NCBI GenBank assembly: GCA_026260175.1
Contig: JAKCWW010000057.1
Location: forward strand, 41,758-105,757
Length of the DNA: 64,000 nt
From: Reticulitermes lucifugus
Taxonomy: Eukaryota > Arthropoda > Insecta > Blattodea > Rhinotermitidae
Direction: 5' to 3'
Position numbers and translations under genes: made by a program
Notes under the pieces: generated by a model
Told to the model about the DNA's origin: nothing
Seen by the model: only the letters and a program-made list of their open reading frames with translations
The model's database searches: none
Shown here: in pieces, positions 22,701 through 34,290 of the stretch
How positions within the stretch are numbered: the stretch's first letter is position 1
Layout of the letters: every line of letters starts with the position of its first letter

Positions 22701-24060
22701 GTGTCATATTTAAGGCAACCCAAATGCTGAAAACATGTACATATTTCACACCACGAAACGGCATCGAAAAGCGTTGTCTGGGGACAGAAGTGTAATATAT
22801 AAAGTATTTCTGAGTCCGTATTTCATGTCCATCTTTACTGAAGAAACGCACATTACTCAAAATAGTGCATATTTTCTACCAGCAAGTGTAGTACTGTAAC
22901 TTGAATGCAGCTGTTTTTTTCAGAATTTTGAAATTAATGATAGTAATTTTTAAGAAGTCTGTTTCTGCTGACAATATAGCACACGCAGAGAGTTTGTCTT
23001 CTCAGTAAACGTTATACTCCACATTCCATTATGCTCTTTGAAATTTAACCTTTTTTGTGTTTGCAGAAAATATTCTGACAAATCATCCAAACACAGACAG
23101 TCCGTACTTGACCCAGAAGTAGTTATCTGGCGAAGTAATATTAATACTTGTAAAGCAATAAATAAAAAATAAATCAATTAATCATAAAATGAAAGGCTTT
23201 GAATTATGCAGTAGGGTTGTGGTATTTTAGCGCGAATATTTCCATACAACTCACGCAAAAGGCACAATTGTCAAATAACTGCAAGAATAGGGCACTCCAC
23301 CGTTCCTTAAGTCGTCAAACATTCTTACATAAGCACACCGACATTTCTTTGGCCTCATACTTGATACTGCATGTCGGAGGAGGTGGAAGGGATAGAAAAT
23401 TTCCCATTTTTAAATGGGAGACAGTGATATACATGTGAATGTAATCATAGGTACCGTGCGTGGATATGGACTGGACTGGGACTGATCAGGATAGGGTCAA
23501 GTACATGGCTCCTCAGAACACGGCAATGACACTTTGTACTGTATACAAGGCAGTAAATATAACCACGTATCCTTTATTAGATCCTCTTCTAACGTAGACG
23601 AATCGTGGCCACATTCTCATGCCACGTTTCTTTATCATTCCATCCACTTCTAGGTTTCCTCTTTTCAAATGTTGTGAATAAATCGTTTCACGCATTTTAT
23701 CTTCCTCATTCGTTCTACTTTACACAACCATCTTATTGTTTGATTTCATAAACAACAGATTTATGTATGAAAAAAACACTAACAAGACCATCGCTCAATG
23801 TAGCAGAGTAAAGGGCGAATTTGGAAATATATATATCTCTCTCTCTCTTCGGAACATGCCTTTCAACTCTTGTTATTAGTAACACCATAATCATTTCAAG
23901 ATTTGGAGGAAACCGACTACTAGCCCCACTCTAACTGTGGCTACGTCTGTAAAAGAAACGATGTAAACTGCAAGGCTGCTCACATCCCTAAACACAGTGT
24001 CATGACGACTACATGCGCCTGAACACTCCGTGCATTCTAAACGTGAACAGCTACAGTTCC
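19767..24060. other. Unassigned AT-rich DNA
   Basis: No gene is seen in 4.3 kb. AT and TC microsatellites lie side by side at 23826-23848. A short palindrome TCCCATTTTTAAATGGGA lies near 23404-23421. Open frames at 19934-20116, 20128-20415 (+), 20577-20879, 21968-22228, 22271-22489, 22621-22860 and 22950-23177 (all -) and 23199-23438 (+) show no known domains. Confidence 0.5.
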
Positions 24061-24888
24061 CACCGCACTCCTGCCAGCACCGGCCAGTTAGAAGAAGCCT
24101 GGTTACATCACTGACGAAGGTGACAATTGAACATTCCCGCCTGCCCGATCAACAATAAAGCGTATACTAGAAACTATATCTGGAATCCAAGCGGTCCAAA
24201 ATATGAGAAGAGTAATCAAACTTGAAGGCGGTGAATTACTGTTGTTCATTCTGTGGCCAGCGAGGCAAGAGCAATGCAATTATAATTTCGGAACAAAGCA
24301 AGTGGAGAAATAAGCGAGACAAAGATGGAAGGACAATTGAGAGAAATTTGCGGTTGTATTCAGCTGCCAACTCAGAGTTCAATAAAGTCTCGCTTATTGA
24401 GACGATGTCAACTACTTGCTCAGTCCCCTCTATACCCCCTCCCCCCTTCAATAGCAACCCCACTGAATTTTCTTCAATTCTAGCAACATTTCATGTGTAT
24501 GTGGTTGGTGGATAGCCATTCTGCTTCTTACTCTGCTGCTTTCCCCCCCCCCCGTTTCCTACGAGCGCGTAACAACACAACGCAGTTTCTGTGCACTGTG
24601 GAAAACTATCCACCACATATTTACTCGGGTTATTTGCTATTATATAGCTCATGTTATAAATCCCAGTAGCTAATAGTCTTGTCTGAAGCAGTTGGGAGAA
24701 CACAGACTGTATATATGAGGAAGGGGTTTAAGAGGGTTGGAACTCCTACCACTGGGAGGTTTGGGGATGATGGAGCGAGAAGCAACAGGAGCCAACCTAG
24801 CTTCCCTCTCCCTCCCCAGTTCCCAAACAGCTTTTTTGGGGGAGGGGGTTTGCAGTGAATTGCGCCTGCTCACCGTTGGGTCGCCGTC
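24061..24888. other. GC-richer region upstream of a candidate promoter
   Basis: Base composition is visibly less AT-rich than its surroundings. It contains an 11-C run at 24543-24553, a G-rich run around 24838-24848, and a TATA-like TATATAT at 24710-24716. Overlapping frames on both strands (24222-24515 +, 24236-24463 -, 24670-25089 -, 24737-24973 +) reflect higher GC rather than conserved domains. None is recognised. Confidence 0.35.
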
Positions 24889-25097
24889 ATATAACGAAAG
24901 CTTGAGGGCGGGAGGACGATCCGCACTGTGCAAGACGAGCACCACAGTGGCATTGTTGCATTGTCCGCGGTGAGTTCCGTCAAGTGTCACTTGACTTGTC
25001 ACGCGGCGCGAACTGATACGGGCGTGAGTAGCAAGAAACAGTTGTCTGCCGGATAAGCAGCAAGTCACTGGTTGGACACGGCAACACACGGGTGAGT
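24889..25097 (+). promoter_or_regulatory. Candidate core promoter, non-coding first exon and splice donors
   Basis: ATATAA at 24889-24894 is followed about 35 bp later by GCACTGT (24923-24929), an initiator-like sequence at a plausible TATA-to-start distance. Downstream are three exact GTGAGT motifs (GT at 24970, 25024 and 25092). The first and last are preceded by GCG and CGG, close to the (A/C)AG|GTRAGT donor consensus. This is what a 5' non-coding exon with alternative donors looks like, but no coding exon can be linked to it. A minus-strand frame (24670-25089, 139 codons) covers the same DNA and is unrecognised. Confidence 0.25.
24979..24995. promoter_or_regulatory. Inverted TCAAGTG pair (NK2-type site or E-box-like)
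   Basis: GTCAAGTG and CACTTGAC are exact inverted repeats around one T. TCAAGTG is the known core bound by NK2-class homeodomain proteins. A chance palindrome is equally possible. It lies inside the candidate first exon. Confidence 0.25.
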
Positions 25098-25159
25098 AAC
25101 ACTGAAAACACGTTTATTTTAAAATATCTCATTCAGAGAGCCAAACTGGCTTTGTTAAA

Positions 25160-25860
25160 GTTTTGTGATCATTACTCAAGTCTGATACTGCACGGGAAAG
25201 CAATTTTTAGAATGCCAAATTAATTTCGATGAATTTATTTTAAGATTAATCGAAATGAATCTATGAAATCCCAAGATATTCCATTTACTTTTCTAAACTT
25301 TCACTCTGCTCCTCATTCCGACATCGAATTGAAGAGCAATTTCCAAATTGTCAAATCACTTTAGATAGCGATCCCCTTTGTATTTCATTAATTAGAATGT
25401 GAGACACTCCACAGGGTTCGAATTTTTGTTTAAATTTAACTTTGGTGCTTAACATCGGACTGGGAAACGGGTTTTCACAATCCCAAATAAATGCTTAGGT
25501 CTTATTTCAGGTATAGCGATGTACACATAACACATCATACAGTGTAAAATTAATTTTTATTAGGACTCAGTCCGGCAATGGACTGGGAAACTACATTCAA
25601 AATGTCATAATCATTTAGCGAGACTTACAATTTATTTTGTGATGGTCAGTGATCCAAACACACAACACAGAATGCTGTTTTTTTTTATTTTTAACATGAT
25701 TACTCAGTCACACATTGGACTGGGTGACGATTTTCAGAATGTCCATTATTTTATAGAGAGATCTATCTGCAACGTTTATTTATTGGAACAAGTCATCACA
25801 CCAAGTAGAGTTAATTACATTTGAGCTATGAAATTCTGAACCCAGTCCGATGTTATAGAT
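25160..25860 (+). repeat. Five diverged tandem units of about 130 bp
   Basis: Related starts lie at about 25168, 25318, 25445, 25573 and 25706. The best three read ACATCGGACTGGGAAACGGG, GCAATGGACTGGGAAACTAC and CACATTGGACTGGGTGACG. Each is followed by a (C)A(A/C)AATGTCA-like block and a TTTAG(C/A)GA(G)A-like block. Spacing is 150, 127, 128 and 133 bp. The array ends in an inverted copy: TAACATCGGACTGGG (25449-25463) matches CCCAGTCCGATGTTA (25841-25855) exactly as a reverse complement. It starts about 70 bp after the last candidate donor. Confidence 0.6.
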
Positions 25861-28800
25861 AATAATTACGTAGAAAATAAAATCAAAACATGGCGGCCGT
25901 GAAAATAAATTCCTTATCTTTCGATTTCATTGACATAAATAATAATTCATTTAATCCAGGCAAGTGAAATATGGTACGGAAGAGGAATTTGAACGTATTT
26001 ATACACTGTGCGTGACGTACTATTCAAAATGTAGCAAGTAAAGGTATGGCGACGATGGAACATTTTGATGTTACCTTCGAAAATTTTAACACATGGCCTA
26101 CCGTATGGCAGTAAATAACAGAAATATCAACAATACTAACAACTCTGTACCACTATAAATATTTGCAACGAATAGCAAATTTTATAGTTCTCCTCGGAAA
26201 TCCTTATCTCCCAGGTGCAGAATAAAGGCCGCGTAGAGATGTACCCCCACTTATTCCAAAAGCTATGCCGGTCTTATGGTTACAAAGAACAGTGTGCTAT
26301 TTATTTTCAAAGCAATTTAACATAATTCCTTTTCATGTTGACAAAATAAAGTTCGCAATTATATCTCATTATTGTTTTAGTTTCTTTGAAAAACATTGTA
26401 ATTCGTATTCTAAAGCGTTTTTTATTGTTGGTATTCTGCCACGTTGCCATAATATATGCGAAAGGTTACGTTTGCTATTCTGTCGCTAGGTATGATCCTT
26501 CCGTATGACAGAAGACATCAAAGTTGGTAGTATTTACGAATAAGGTGAGATGATGGCAGACTTAAAAGAGGCTGTGAAAATATGCTTGTGTCTGTATGGC
26601 TTTGTCGAAATTTTCCAACGAAGTTTATAACACAACTTTATATACCAGCACAGTTTCGTCCATGTGATTGCTTGTACCCTGTTACTACTAATGTAACTGC
26701 ACTTCTGGAACTTCAAGACGTGCATGGTTCGCACAATCCTTATACCAAATTTTATTTCCAGAGCTACAGTTTATAAGACAGAATGACAGTGAAATAAACA
26801 ACTTGAGGCATAGTACCTTACAAATGTGTGGTTATAATAATTTGTTTTTATAAAAAAAAATTTTGAAGGTGCTTAGAAATTGCTTTCTCAACAGCTTATC
26901 TCTTCAAAATTTTAAAAAGTTTTGTGGTTAGTTATACATACAAAATGGCGGAAAATACAAACAGACGAGAGAGAATGTTCTCTGCCTACTTGCCATTTGA
27001 AAATAATTGTTGTAGTGTGTGCTGACAAGTCGTTGTCAATCAGATGTCTGTGGAAAAAATAAAAATTGAATGCAGAATTGTCTATAAAAGTCACCCTGTG
27101 ATTCAGATTTCAGATCGCTGAAAGAAGGAGTAATCAATATGCGATAAAACACATGTCCGGATTTTATTTCTAAATAGTCTTATAAATATTCACGAAGGAG
27201 GATAAAACTGACCGCATGGACTTACAGAATTCTCTCTCGAGAGTTTCCCATACAGGTGGACCAGGCAGACAGATTAACGAACTTTTAAATGTAATAATGA
27301 CAGTTAAACTCTTCAAAATATTGGGAAAACGATGGACAAAATGATATATTCCATGAAAGCAATAAAGAGACTTCAGGTTCAGTGATTACCAAATATAGAA
27401 CCTATAGTGCGACTTTCGTATTCACATTTTTTCGTTTTCTAAATTTTATTATAAATGGATTAATCATATTTTTCACCCTGCATAATTACTCCATCTTCAT
27501 GTCATTAATAATGATGCGCGAAGTAAACATGCAGTTTAGTTAGTGCATTACACAACAAGGAACTCCGCGAACGTCTCAGTACCGGAAGGGTAGTGTTATC
27601 TAGGAGGTCATGATGAGCGGGGCACTTAGCCACGTTAAGTATTTTCTGTTTGCAGTTTATTGCACTGGCAGGTAGTAATTAAGTTTATGGAGCATCGAGT
27701 GATTGGATGATGATGATAAAGATGAATAAAGATCAGGAAATATTGTGGACAAGGGTGGTCGTGTAATAATTTTACGTGCTATGCTGGAGTCTACCAGGGG
27801 GGCTAAGGAAAGTACAAAAACTGTCCATGTAGTGGTTGTCCTGCCCGAAACTCGAAATACACACGTCACAAGCGAGTAAGACGTGGAAGAAAATTAATAA
27901 ACATACCACTTTTTTAGGAGCCTCCAAGAAATCGTCATATTTAAAGATTGGATAGTAATATTAAGATGAGCCTTAGGGTGGAAAGTTTGATAGATGGATG
28001 ATGTGGCTTAGGATCGTGCCCAATGGTAGTATTTCTTTTTTTACGGCGCTCAACTTTCAGTCACAGTGATAATGACTAAGTTTGTTAAACCTGTAAATAT
28101 TAGCATGTAATTAAATTCTGTGCAAAAGCTCTGTTCGTACGTCACAGAGGCATATTCCTTGTACGTGTTGAAGATCAATCGGTTGACTTTAAGGAAAATA
28201 ATAGCTACGTGTTTATTGCGTAATCATGGGATATACATAAACCATGCTGACAGGACGCAGTTTCTTGATATGGCAGCAGGTAGAGCACAGATACCGCTGG
28301 GATTTAAACGGCTAACAAACGGATTTAGAAATAGAGTATTTTTGTAAGTACCTTACTGTCTTCTTGAATTCACAACGATTGTAAATGAAAACACAAAATT
28401 AGATTTTTGTGACGATTCCAAATACAGAAAATACGCAACTAATCTGCTATAAACAGGTGAAACAAATTACTGTTTGTCATTTTACCAGAACACAAGTACT
28501 TAGTCTTCCATACATAACACCGTGTCATGTGTGAAATTCTGTCCACAGATTGTCATTTCAAACATGGTTAACATTCAGTAGCTGCAACATCTGCAGTGGC
28601 ACCGTCATGCACTGTAACCAGATCTTTCCCTTTCATCATTCTGTAGATAATGGGTGCTTTCATTTTGCATTCTCACCAGTCTGACAAAACAACTCGTAAT
28701 AGACTGGATCAGGAAAGTACCAAAGTTTCCGAAACAATAATATTTCCCAGATGATTCTAAGCTTCCAAATTAATCTACTTACGAGGCAAGGAACACTGTG

Positions 28801-30602
28801 GGGATCTACAAACTTTAATCAATAGTGCTTGAATATATTAAAATCTCTAGAAGCAAGCGTTTAATAGGAGCTATGGGTTTTCATATTATGCAGCTTCAAC
28901 AGATCCTGATAATAAGGGCTTCGCTGTTTGAAACTGGTTATGTATTTAGCAAAATGAAGTCTACATAAAAATTCCAAAAGTTTGGAAACAGCTATTTTAT
29001 TATGGTGCGTGAGAGGATGTTAAATGGGGCTTATTTCTTCTTTCATTGTTTTCTGAGACAGAATTTTAGCTTGCAATAAGCCTATACTTTATTATTGTGC
29101 TATCCACGTCACTGAATAATTTCTACGCCGGTTATGAGAACTAAAGCTAGACATACCTGACAGAAACCGGAGTTTAATTCACATTCCAAGGAAACTTCGT
29201 TACACACTTCACGTCTTCTGAGCTGAAGGAACTTATAAAAGATGCCTAAATTCAGACTATATACCTTCCACTGGCAAGCGTAATCGTAGCATATTCCTCC
29301 TCATCTCAGACAGAAGCGAATTGGATATAAATTTACACAAATTAATTTCTCATCATACTCTGCCGAAAATGACGACACACCTATATCATATAGACTATTA
29401 GAGAATATTTACGGCATATACTTTTGATATACTGATATAGGAATTTATTCCTTTAAAACCAAATTCTTTCACTGCACAATACACCTACATATGTACACAG
29501 AAACACTTTTGTGCAGTAACAGTAGATGGAAAGTAAAAGTGCACCAGAAACAACACGATAGAGTGTAAATATGTGAAGAGCATTCAGGTGTTTGGGAGTG
29601 CAGCCCCGTGGAAGGGGTTCATAATGTTGGCATAAACGTTAGTGCACTATAATTTTAAGAAGCTTCCTGATCAATGAATGAACTAACGACGCTTGCTAGT
29701 AAGATCCTTCAAGCAGCAGTTATTGTGTGATACGCGCTGATAAGTACATTCGAAATTAAAGTTCACAGACGCTATCAGACATAACACTATGATCTGTCTC
29801 ATATCTAGATCCTTGAGAAATACTGTATAATCCAGAATATAAAGCTCTGCATTGTACCCTTTTAATTATCTAATTACCCTTTGCGCATAATTACATACAT
29901 TATGGACATTAGATGCAAATTTTAAAGTTTGAGTCATAGAAAAGTGTTCACATTCAAACCACGAGTACTAACAAACACCTATTATATCTAAAGTCTCTAG
30001 CAGTATTTCTTATGTATTTGTATATCTGGCTGTACATCTCTGTTATGTCAATGACAACCTAAGTTAAAAAGGACAACATTTATTCAAATCATTAGATGCT
30101 CCATTCACGAGAAGGGCCAACATATTTCTTCTTACCGTGAGGTCCACTCCGGCTCTATGGCCCACACAGTCATCTGTGGAGGAAAATATACAACTGTCTT
30201 ACTGAGGTTCAAGCGGCAGAGGTGATTATTGAATTACTGTTTGTTTTACGCCATTGTCAGTAATTAAATGTTATTTGACGTCATTGAGCACGATGGTTAG
30301 GAACTGGTGTCAAAGGGAAAGAAAACGGACTGATTTGAAGTAATTAACCGACATTTATCTTGCAGGACTGACGGATATCACTAAATATATAAGAATAATC
30401 CCACGACCCAGCCGACATTCGAAAAGAAGACGTCCGGAATACAGGCAAAATAATCACTACCATGTTCACGTTTTATCGGAATAAAGATAGCATGGAGATG
30501 TTTAAATATTAAGTGTAATGAAGTGGGCATAGCCGTAAGGGGCGGTACATATGCTTTTACCATAACATTAGTTACTTTCAGTTTAATCAGACTTCTATTA
30601 AA
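25861..30602. other. Unassigned AT-rich DNA
   Basis: No gene is recognised in 4.7 kb. Frames at 26265-26489 (+), 27657-27869 (-) and 28120-28347 (+) are unremarkable. A GAT/AAT-rich simple stretch lies near 27705-27730. The stretch 26050-26535 has weakly similar ends (TTTTGATGTTACC near the left, the inverse of ACATCAAAG near the right) and could be a decayed element, but this is not firm. Confidence 0.45.
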
Positions 30603-30655
30603 ATTTTCGAAGTAATTTTAAGTGGCTATGTGGACCTCAATATTACTTCGAAAAT
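30603..30655. repeat. 14-bp inverted repeat with 25-nt loop
   Basis: ATTTTCGAAGTAAT (30603-30616) and ATTACTTCGAAAAT (30642-30655) are exact reverse complements. No flanking element is recognised. It could be the remnant of a small MITE or an isolated hairpin. Confidence 0.7.
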
Positions 30656-30914
30656 GTATTTGAATTACTAAACCTATTATACATCACAGATTATGAAAGA
30701 TTTTCCACAGTCTTTTGCCGTGTATCTAGACCTAATTAAACTTATTTGTAACAAAATTACATGTTACAATTTCCTCCTCTCCTTGCAGTCCATCCTCAAC
30801 AGTATGGACGACATCAGCTCTGATGTAATTATTAGTCATGCCGCCAATAAACCGCCTTATATAAGACAGGCTAATGAAGTAAAAAAAAATTATTAGTGTA
30901 AAATGTTCGGATGA
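30656..30914. other. Unassigned DNA
   Basis: The frame at 30693-30896 (+) has no recognisable domain. Nothing else is seen. Confidence 0.4.
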
Positions 30915-31172
30915 ACTTGTCTGCTAACCAGCACTGAGGCCTACACACTCGCCTATTCCGTGTGTCCCAGGGTCCCTTTCCGCGGTGGTAAAGCTACCGG
31001 GCCTTGAAGCTGACCACTCACTTCAATCTTGCGCCCAGATAAAAAACCCATTTGGAGCTACACGTCCACTCACCTAATCAGGAGGCAGTAAACTAATTTT
31101 ATATCGTTACGAATAGGTACAAGTGACATGCCCTTGTGAATTAATGATAAAAAGAACAAGAAGAAGAAGAAT
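30915..31172 (+). mobile_element. SINE-like element with AAG-rich tail
   Basis: The head reads CTAACCAGCACTGAGGCC, then CACTCGCCTATTCCGTGTGT and CCCAGGGTCCC. The spacing resembles tRNA A and B boxes with a decayed B box. The body contains GGTGGTAAAGCTACCGGGCC. The unit ends in the simple tail AAAAAGAACAAGAAGAAGAA (to 31172). Orientation is plus. The tRNA origin is inferred, as the B box no longer fits GGTTCRANNCC. Confidence 0.5.
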
Positions 31173-32670
31173 TTAAACTTTCCAATAATTTAATAAGTTA
31201 CTTTGCTGAGTGACATTACAGAATGGTGATGTGCCCGCTAACACAAAAATATCTGCAGTATACATCTCTTACAATAATCTTAACTTCTACAGTGTTAACA
31301 AAAAGTTAATCTTGAATTCTGTATTACTTGCCACACCTTACTTTTAGTTGTCATGTCTCGCTCTGGGTTTTGATTTCTATGTCTAAGTTATTTTTTTCAT
31401 TTTGCCTCTCGTTTAATAGCCTGCCCACCTTATATACAAACTAGTTCTTATTCTCCTTCCGACCTCATTTCTGAATTAACCTTAAAACTCCACAAAACGA
31501 GGGAATTTCTCGAGCATTTGATCGGCTGTCAGATACTCATGTCGCACCCTGTACCACAAATTTCGTTAAATCATTATTTGCATTACATATTGACCGTTCA
31601 AAACACACAGATATAAACGAGGTCTATTTATTACACACTCCGCAAATAAAGAATGAATAAAGTTCCTGTTTAGTTTGCATAAATCCGGTAAATATGTATG
31701 AATTTTGTGTACATATTTGGTGTTGAGATTTTTAAACCTCAATTCCACTCTTCACATAAATTTGCATAAATTATTCCCTCTTTCGCTCGTTTTACATGAA
31801 TCTATAAAAGTAAATTCTATCCTTTCCCAAAAAAATTTCAGCCCCTTCTTTCTACGCCAAATTGTAACCGGTACATTTTAATGTCACTGAGTGATGCCTG
31901 TATTATATAAACTTACTTTTCAACCTGGGGATGTTAATTTGTAGGACGATTTTTGAATGAATAACTAAGGCTTCGAGGGAAACGTTCGTGGCCTATTTCA
32001 GCGTATTATCCCGTAATTTGCTTTTAAGGACAGTCAATTCTTCAAATCTCAGTAAATTAGCCAATTTCCGAACTGACATTCGAATACCAAATTTCAGGAC
32101 AGGAATCGGGAATATTAAGTACTCGTAAATACCGCACAGCAACGTTCAGTTGCATACGAAGGTTACATTTAGACGAAAATGATAACAGTCATGCTATACC
32201 AACATATTCAGTAAGGGTAAACACACCGTCCATAAACATAACTACTGTTTCTACACTTCAGCCTCACTGTGTACGTGTCGAATGTTATTAATCATTTGGA
32301 ATAAACAGTTTCAATTATTTCTCGACTAACTCGTTTGTTATTAAATCTTCACATATTTAACTATATTTTACTGTAATTTACGAATCTCCCTCTTAATCTT
32401 CCCCCAAGTACCTAATGCTTACATCATACTGGAGATAGAAATATGAGATGAGAGAAAACCACAACACTGCGAACTGCGACGTACGTTGTTCAGTGTAACT
32501 AGTGTCCTTTCCTCACTACTTGCGGCACAGAAAAATTCATTTGATGCCGCTTTTGCGCCAACTGAAATCGGGATATCATATTGGCCTGCCCGCCCTCCTG
32601 ACCGCTCGTTTCAACTTTGAAACCACTTAACTCAGCTTAATTAAATTTTGTCCTGAATGCCTACATCTGC
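31173..32670. other. Unassigned AT-rich DNA
   Basis: No gene is seen. The frame at 31566-31748 (-) is unremarkable. Confidence 0.5.
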
Positions 32671-33097
32671 GGGGCCGTGCCATGAATCAGGCGATTAGTC
32701 GTGGGTCTCTCATCGCAAAGGCCCAGGTTCTATCCCAAGGCAGTCCATATGGGCATTGTGTTGGTTGAAGTGGCACTGGGAAACGTTTTTTTTTTCGAGC
32801 ACTTCGTTATTTACCTTGATTTCAGACTTCCGCTGCGATGTTCATGAGATGTGCACTCTTCTGGGATATTACGCGGCGTCGTGCGGTAATTGTTTACCGA
32901 CGTTTCGGGACAACGTATCGGTCCCATTTTCATTCTTGACCTGTGAAGATGGGACGATAAGTTGTCCCGAAAAGTCGGTAAACAATTATCACACAATGTC
33001 GCGTAATATCCCAGAAGAGCGCAGGTCACTTCGGTATTTCCCTGTCAGTATCATTCCACCCATAGTCCGTATTCATTCATTCATTCATTCATTCATC
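32671..33097 (+). mobile_element. SINE of the GGCCGTGCCATG family, copy 2, with nested insertion
   Basis: The plus strand reads GGGGCCGTGCCATGAATCAG, GCGATTAGTCG, then the B-box-like GGTTCTATCCC (32726-32736), CAGTCCATATGGGCATTGTG and AAGTGGCACTGGG. The same order is found at 52640-52899 (-) and 8790-8957 (-). After an interrupting fold-back (32851-33028) the SINE resumes with CCCTGTCAGTATCATTCCAC and ends in an ATTC tetranucleotide tail at 33071-33097. The frame at 32756-33241 (+, 161 codons) crosses all of this and is not a gene. Confidence 0.7.
32851..33028. mobile_element. Fold-back element nested in the SINE
   Basis: Arms of about 80 bp, imperfect, face each other around a loop at about 32933-32944. 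Left arm: CTCTTCTGGGATATTACGCG, AATTGTTTACCGACGTTTCG, GGACAAC, CCCATTTTC. The right arm, reverse-complemented: CTCTTCTGGGATATTACGCG, AATTGTTTACCGACTTTTCG, GGACAAC, CCCATCTTC. Because the arms are alike, frames on both strands encode near-identical peptides (LGYYAASCGNCLPTFRDN on plus, LGYYATLCDNCLPTFRDN on minus). No transposase is present. Confidence 0.75.
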
Positions 33098-33959
33098 CAT
33101 CGCCGACGCTACACAGCCTTAGCCACTGACATCTCTTTAAGTGTTATACTTAAGAGAACACCACAGTTACAGTTTACGAAAAGAATTCATTTTATAGTCT
33201 TCTGGGCTGCGAAACTGTATAACATATTAAAAGGTCAGTAACATTTCGGAAGGTCATAATACCTTCAAATATTTTAATATTTATATCTACCCTGACGATG
33301 AAGGTTGTATTTTCCAGGAAACCTTCGGTAACAACCACCGAGATTACACTGTGCCAACGCCACTCTTAATTCTGCAGTAATGATAAACGCAGCAGTGAGA
33401 GATGTGAGGTTCTTACAGCGGTGGTGACAATTCAGGGTTTTGTGATGTCAGGTCATGTAGACTGGTCGAGAGATATGCACACTGCAGAGCAGCACAGTGA
33501 CTCCATCTTAGGGTTCAAAAGAGTCCAAGAAGGAGAAGAGTAGCCTCCTTCGCTTTCTTGAACCTAAACATGGAGGCACTAAGCTCCTCCGAAGAGTCAG
33601 TAAGTAGACCTACATAGCAGTCGACACGGCGTAACATGCAAGAAGAATTCAGTCTCCATGAAAACACCACGTTTGTTAAGAGATGTTTGTAATCACTTAC
33701 CGCCAACAAGTTCGCTTAAGCGGTAAACATTGACTTTTGTTCCAGAAACGCCGCTTTAGAATCTCGACAGTTACACTATCTTACCTCACTGTTCACGGTT
33801 TTCCCAGTTCGTATAGACAACGTCCGGGAAAATAAATCCAAATTTGAAGACAAGCACTCCCTTTCTCTTTCCAAGTGATCTGTCAATGAAATACTGAAGA
33901 TGTCATGAAATAAATCACATATAAACACGTACGCACATACCAGAATATATAATGTCAGA
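33098..33959. other. Unassigned DNA with a hairpin-theme remnant
   Basis: Near 33286-33330 the sequence CCCTGACGATGAAGG followed by GGAAACCTTCGGTAACAA resembles half of the fold-back class. Otherwise nothing is recognised. The frame at 33515-33709 (-) is unremarkable. Confidence 0.4.
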
Positions 33960-34075
33960 ACCAAAAATATTTCGACCTCAACTCTAGATGGAGACAAGAG
34001 GTTTCTCCGGAATTTTGGAATCCACCTACAAAAGTAAAAGGTGACATACCCCAAGACCAAAATAACTTCCGCACT
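33960..34075 (-). mobile_element. Fold-back family element (VGGYQRF type), copy 2
   Basis: The minus strand reads GTGCGGAAGTTATTTTGGTC, TTGTAGGTGGATTCCAAAAT, TCCGGAGAAACCTCTTGTCT and CCATCTAGAGTTGAGG. This is the same order as at 5425-5600 and 36920-37100. It supplies the peptide GYVTFYFCRWIPKFRRN in the minus frame 33776-34117 and FTFVGGFQNSGETSCLHLE in the other minus frame. Those frames are repeat-derived. Confidence 0.5.
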
Positions 34076-34174
34076 GAAAATGAAATAAATAGGGTTCTCC
34101 AAATTGTTTTCATCCACCGACTACATAACACGATATCATAACACAGATGATCACATAACATCTGCAGCAAATAA

Positions 34175-34262
34175 AGAGGCTGCAAGTTCATTCCAAACGT
34201 TGGTACCCTCTTACCAACTACAAACGTCATAAACCAGAAGTCCAAAATATAAACTTCTTGAA
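34175..34262 (-). mobile_element. Fold-back family element (VGGYQRF type), copy 3
   Basis: The minus strand reads TATATTTTGGACTTCTGG, ACGTTTGTAGTTGGTAAGAG, GGTACCAACGTTTGGAATGA and ACTTGCAGCCTC. This parallels copy 2 about 200 bp away in the same orientation. The two might be one duplicated element. Confidence 0.45.
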
Positions 34263-34290
34263 TTCTAAAAGGTTTTGACGATGGTATATG

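Noticed and set aside
24670-25089. 139-codon minus ORF in the GC-rich patch
   Set aside because: Long frames on both strands are expected where GC is higher. The candidate exon signals are on the plus strand and no domain is visible.
26050-26535. Possible MITE with TTTTGATGT-like inverted ends
   Set aside because: Only about 9-12 bases match with gaps; no second copy or target duplication is seen.
32756-33241. 161-codon ORF, the longest frame
   Set aside because: It runs through a SINE body, a nested fold-back element and an ATTC tail; the opposite strand encodes the same peptide theme.
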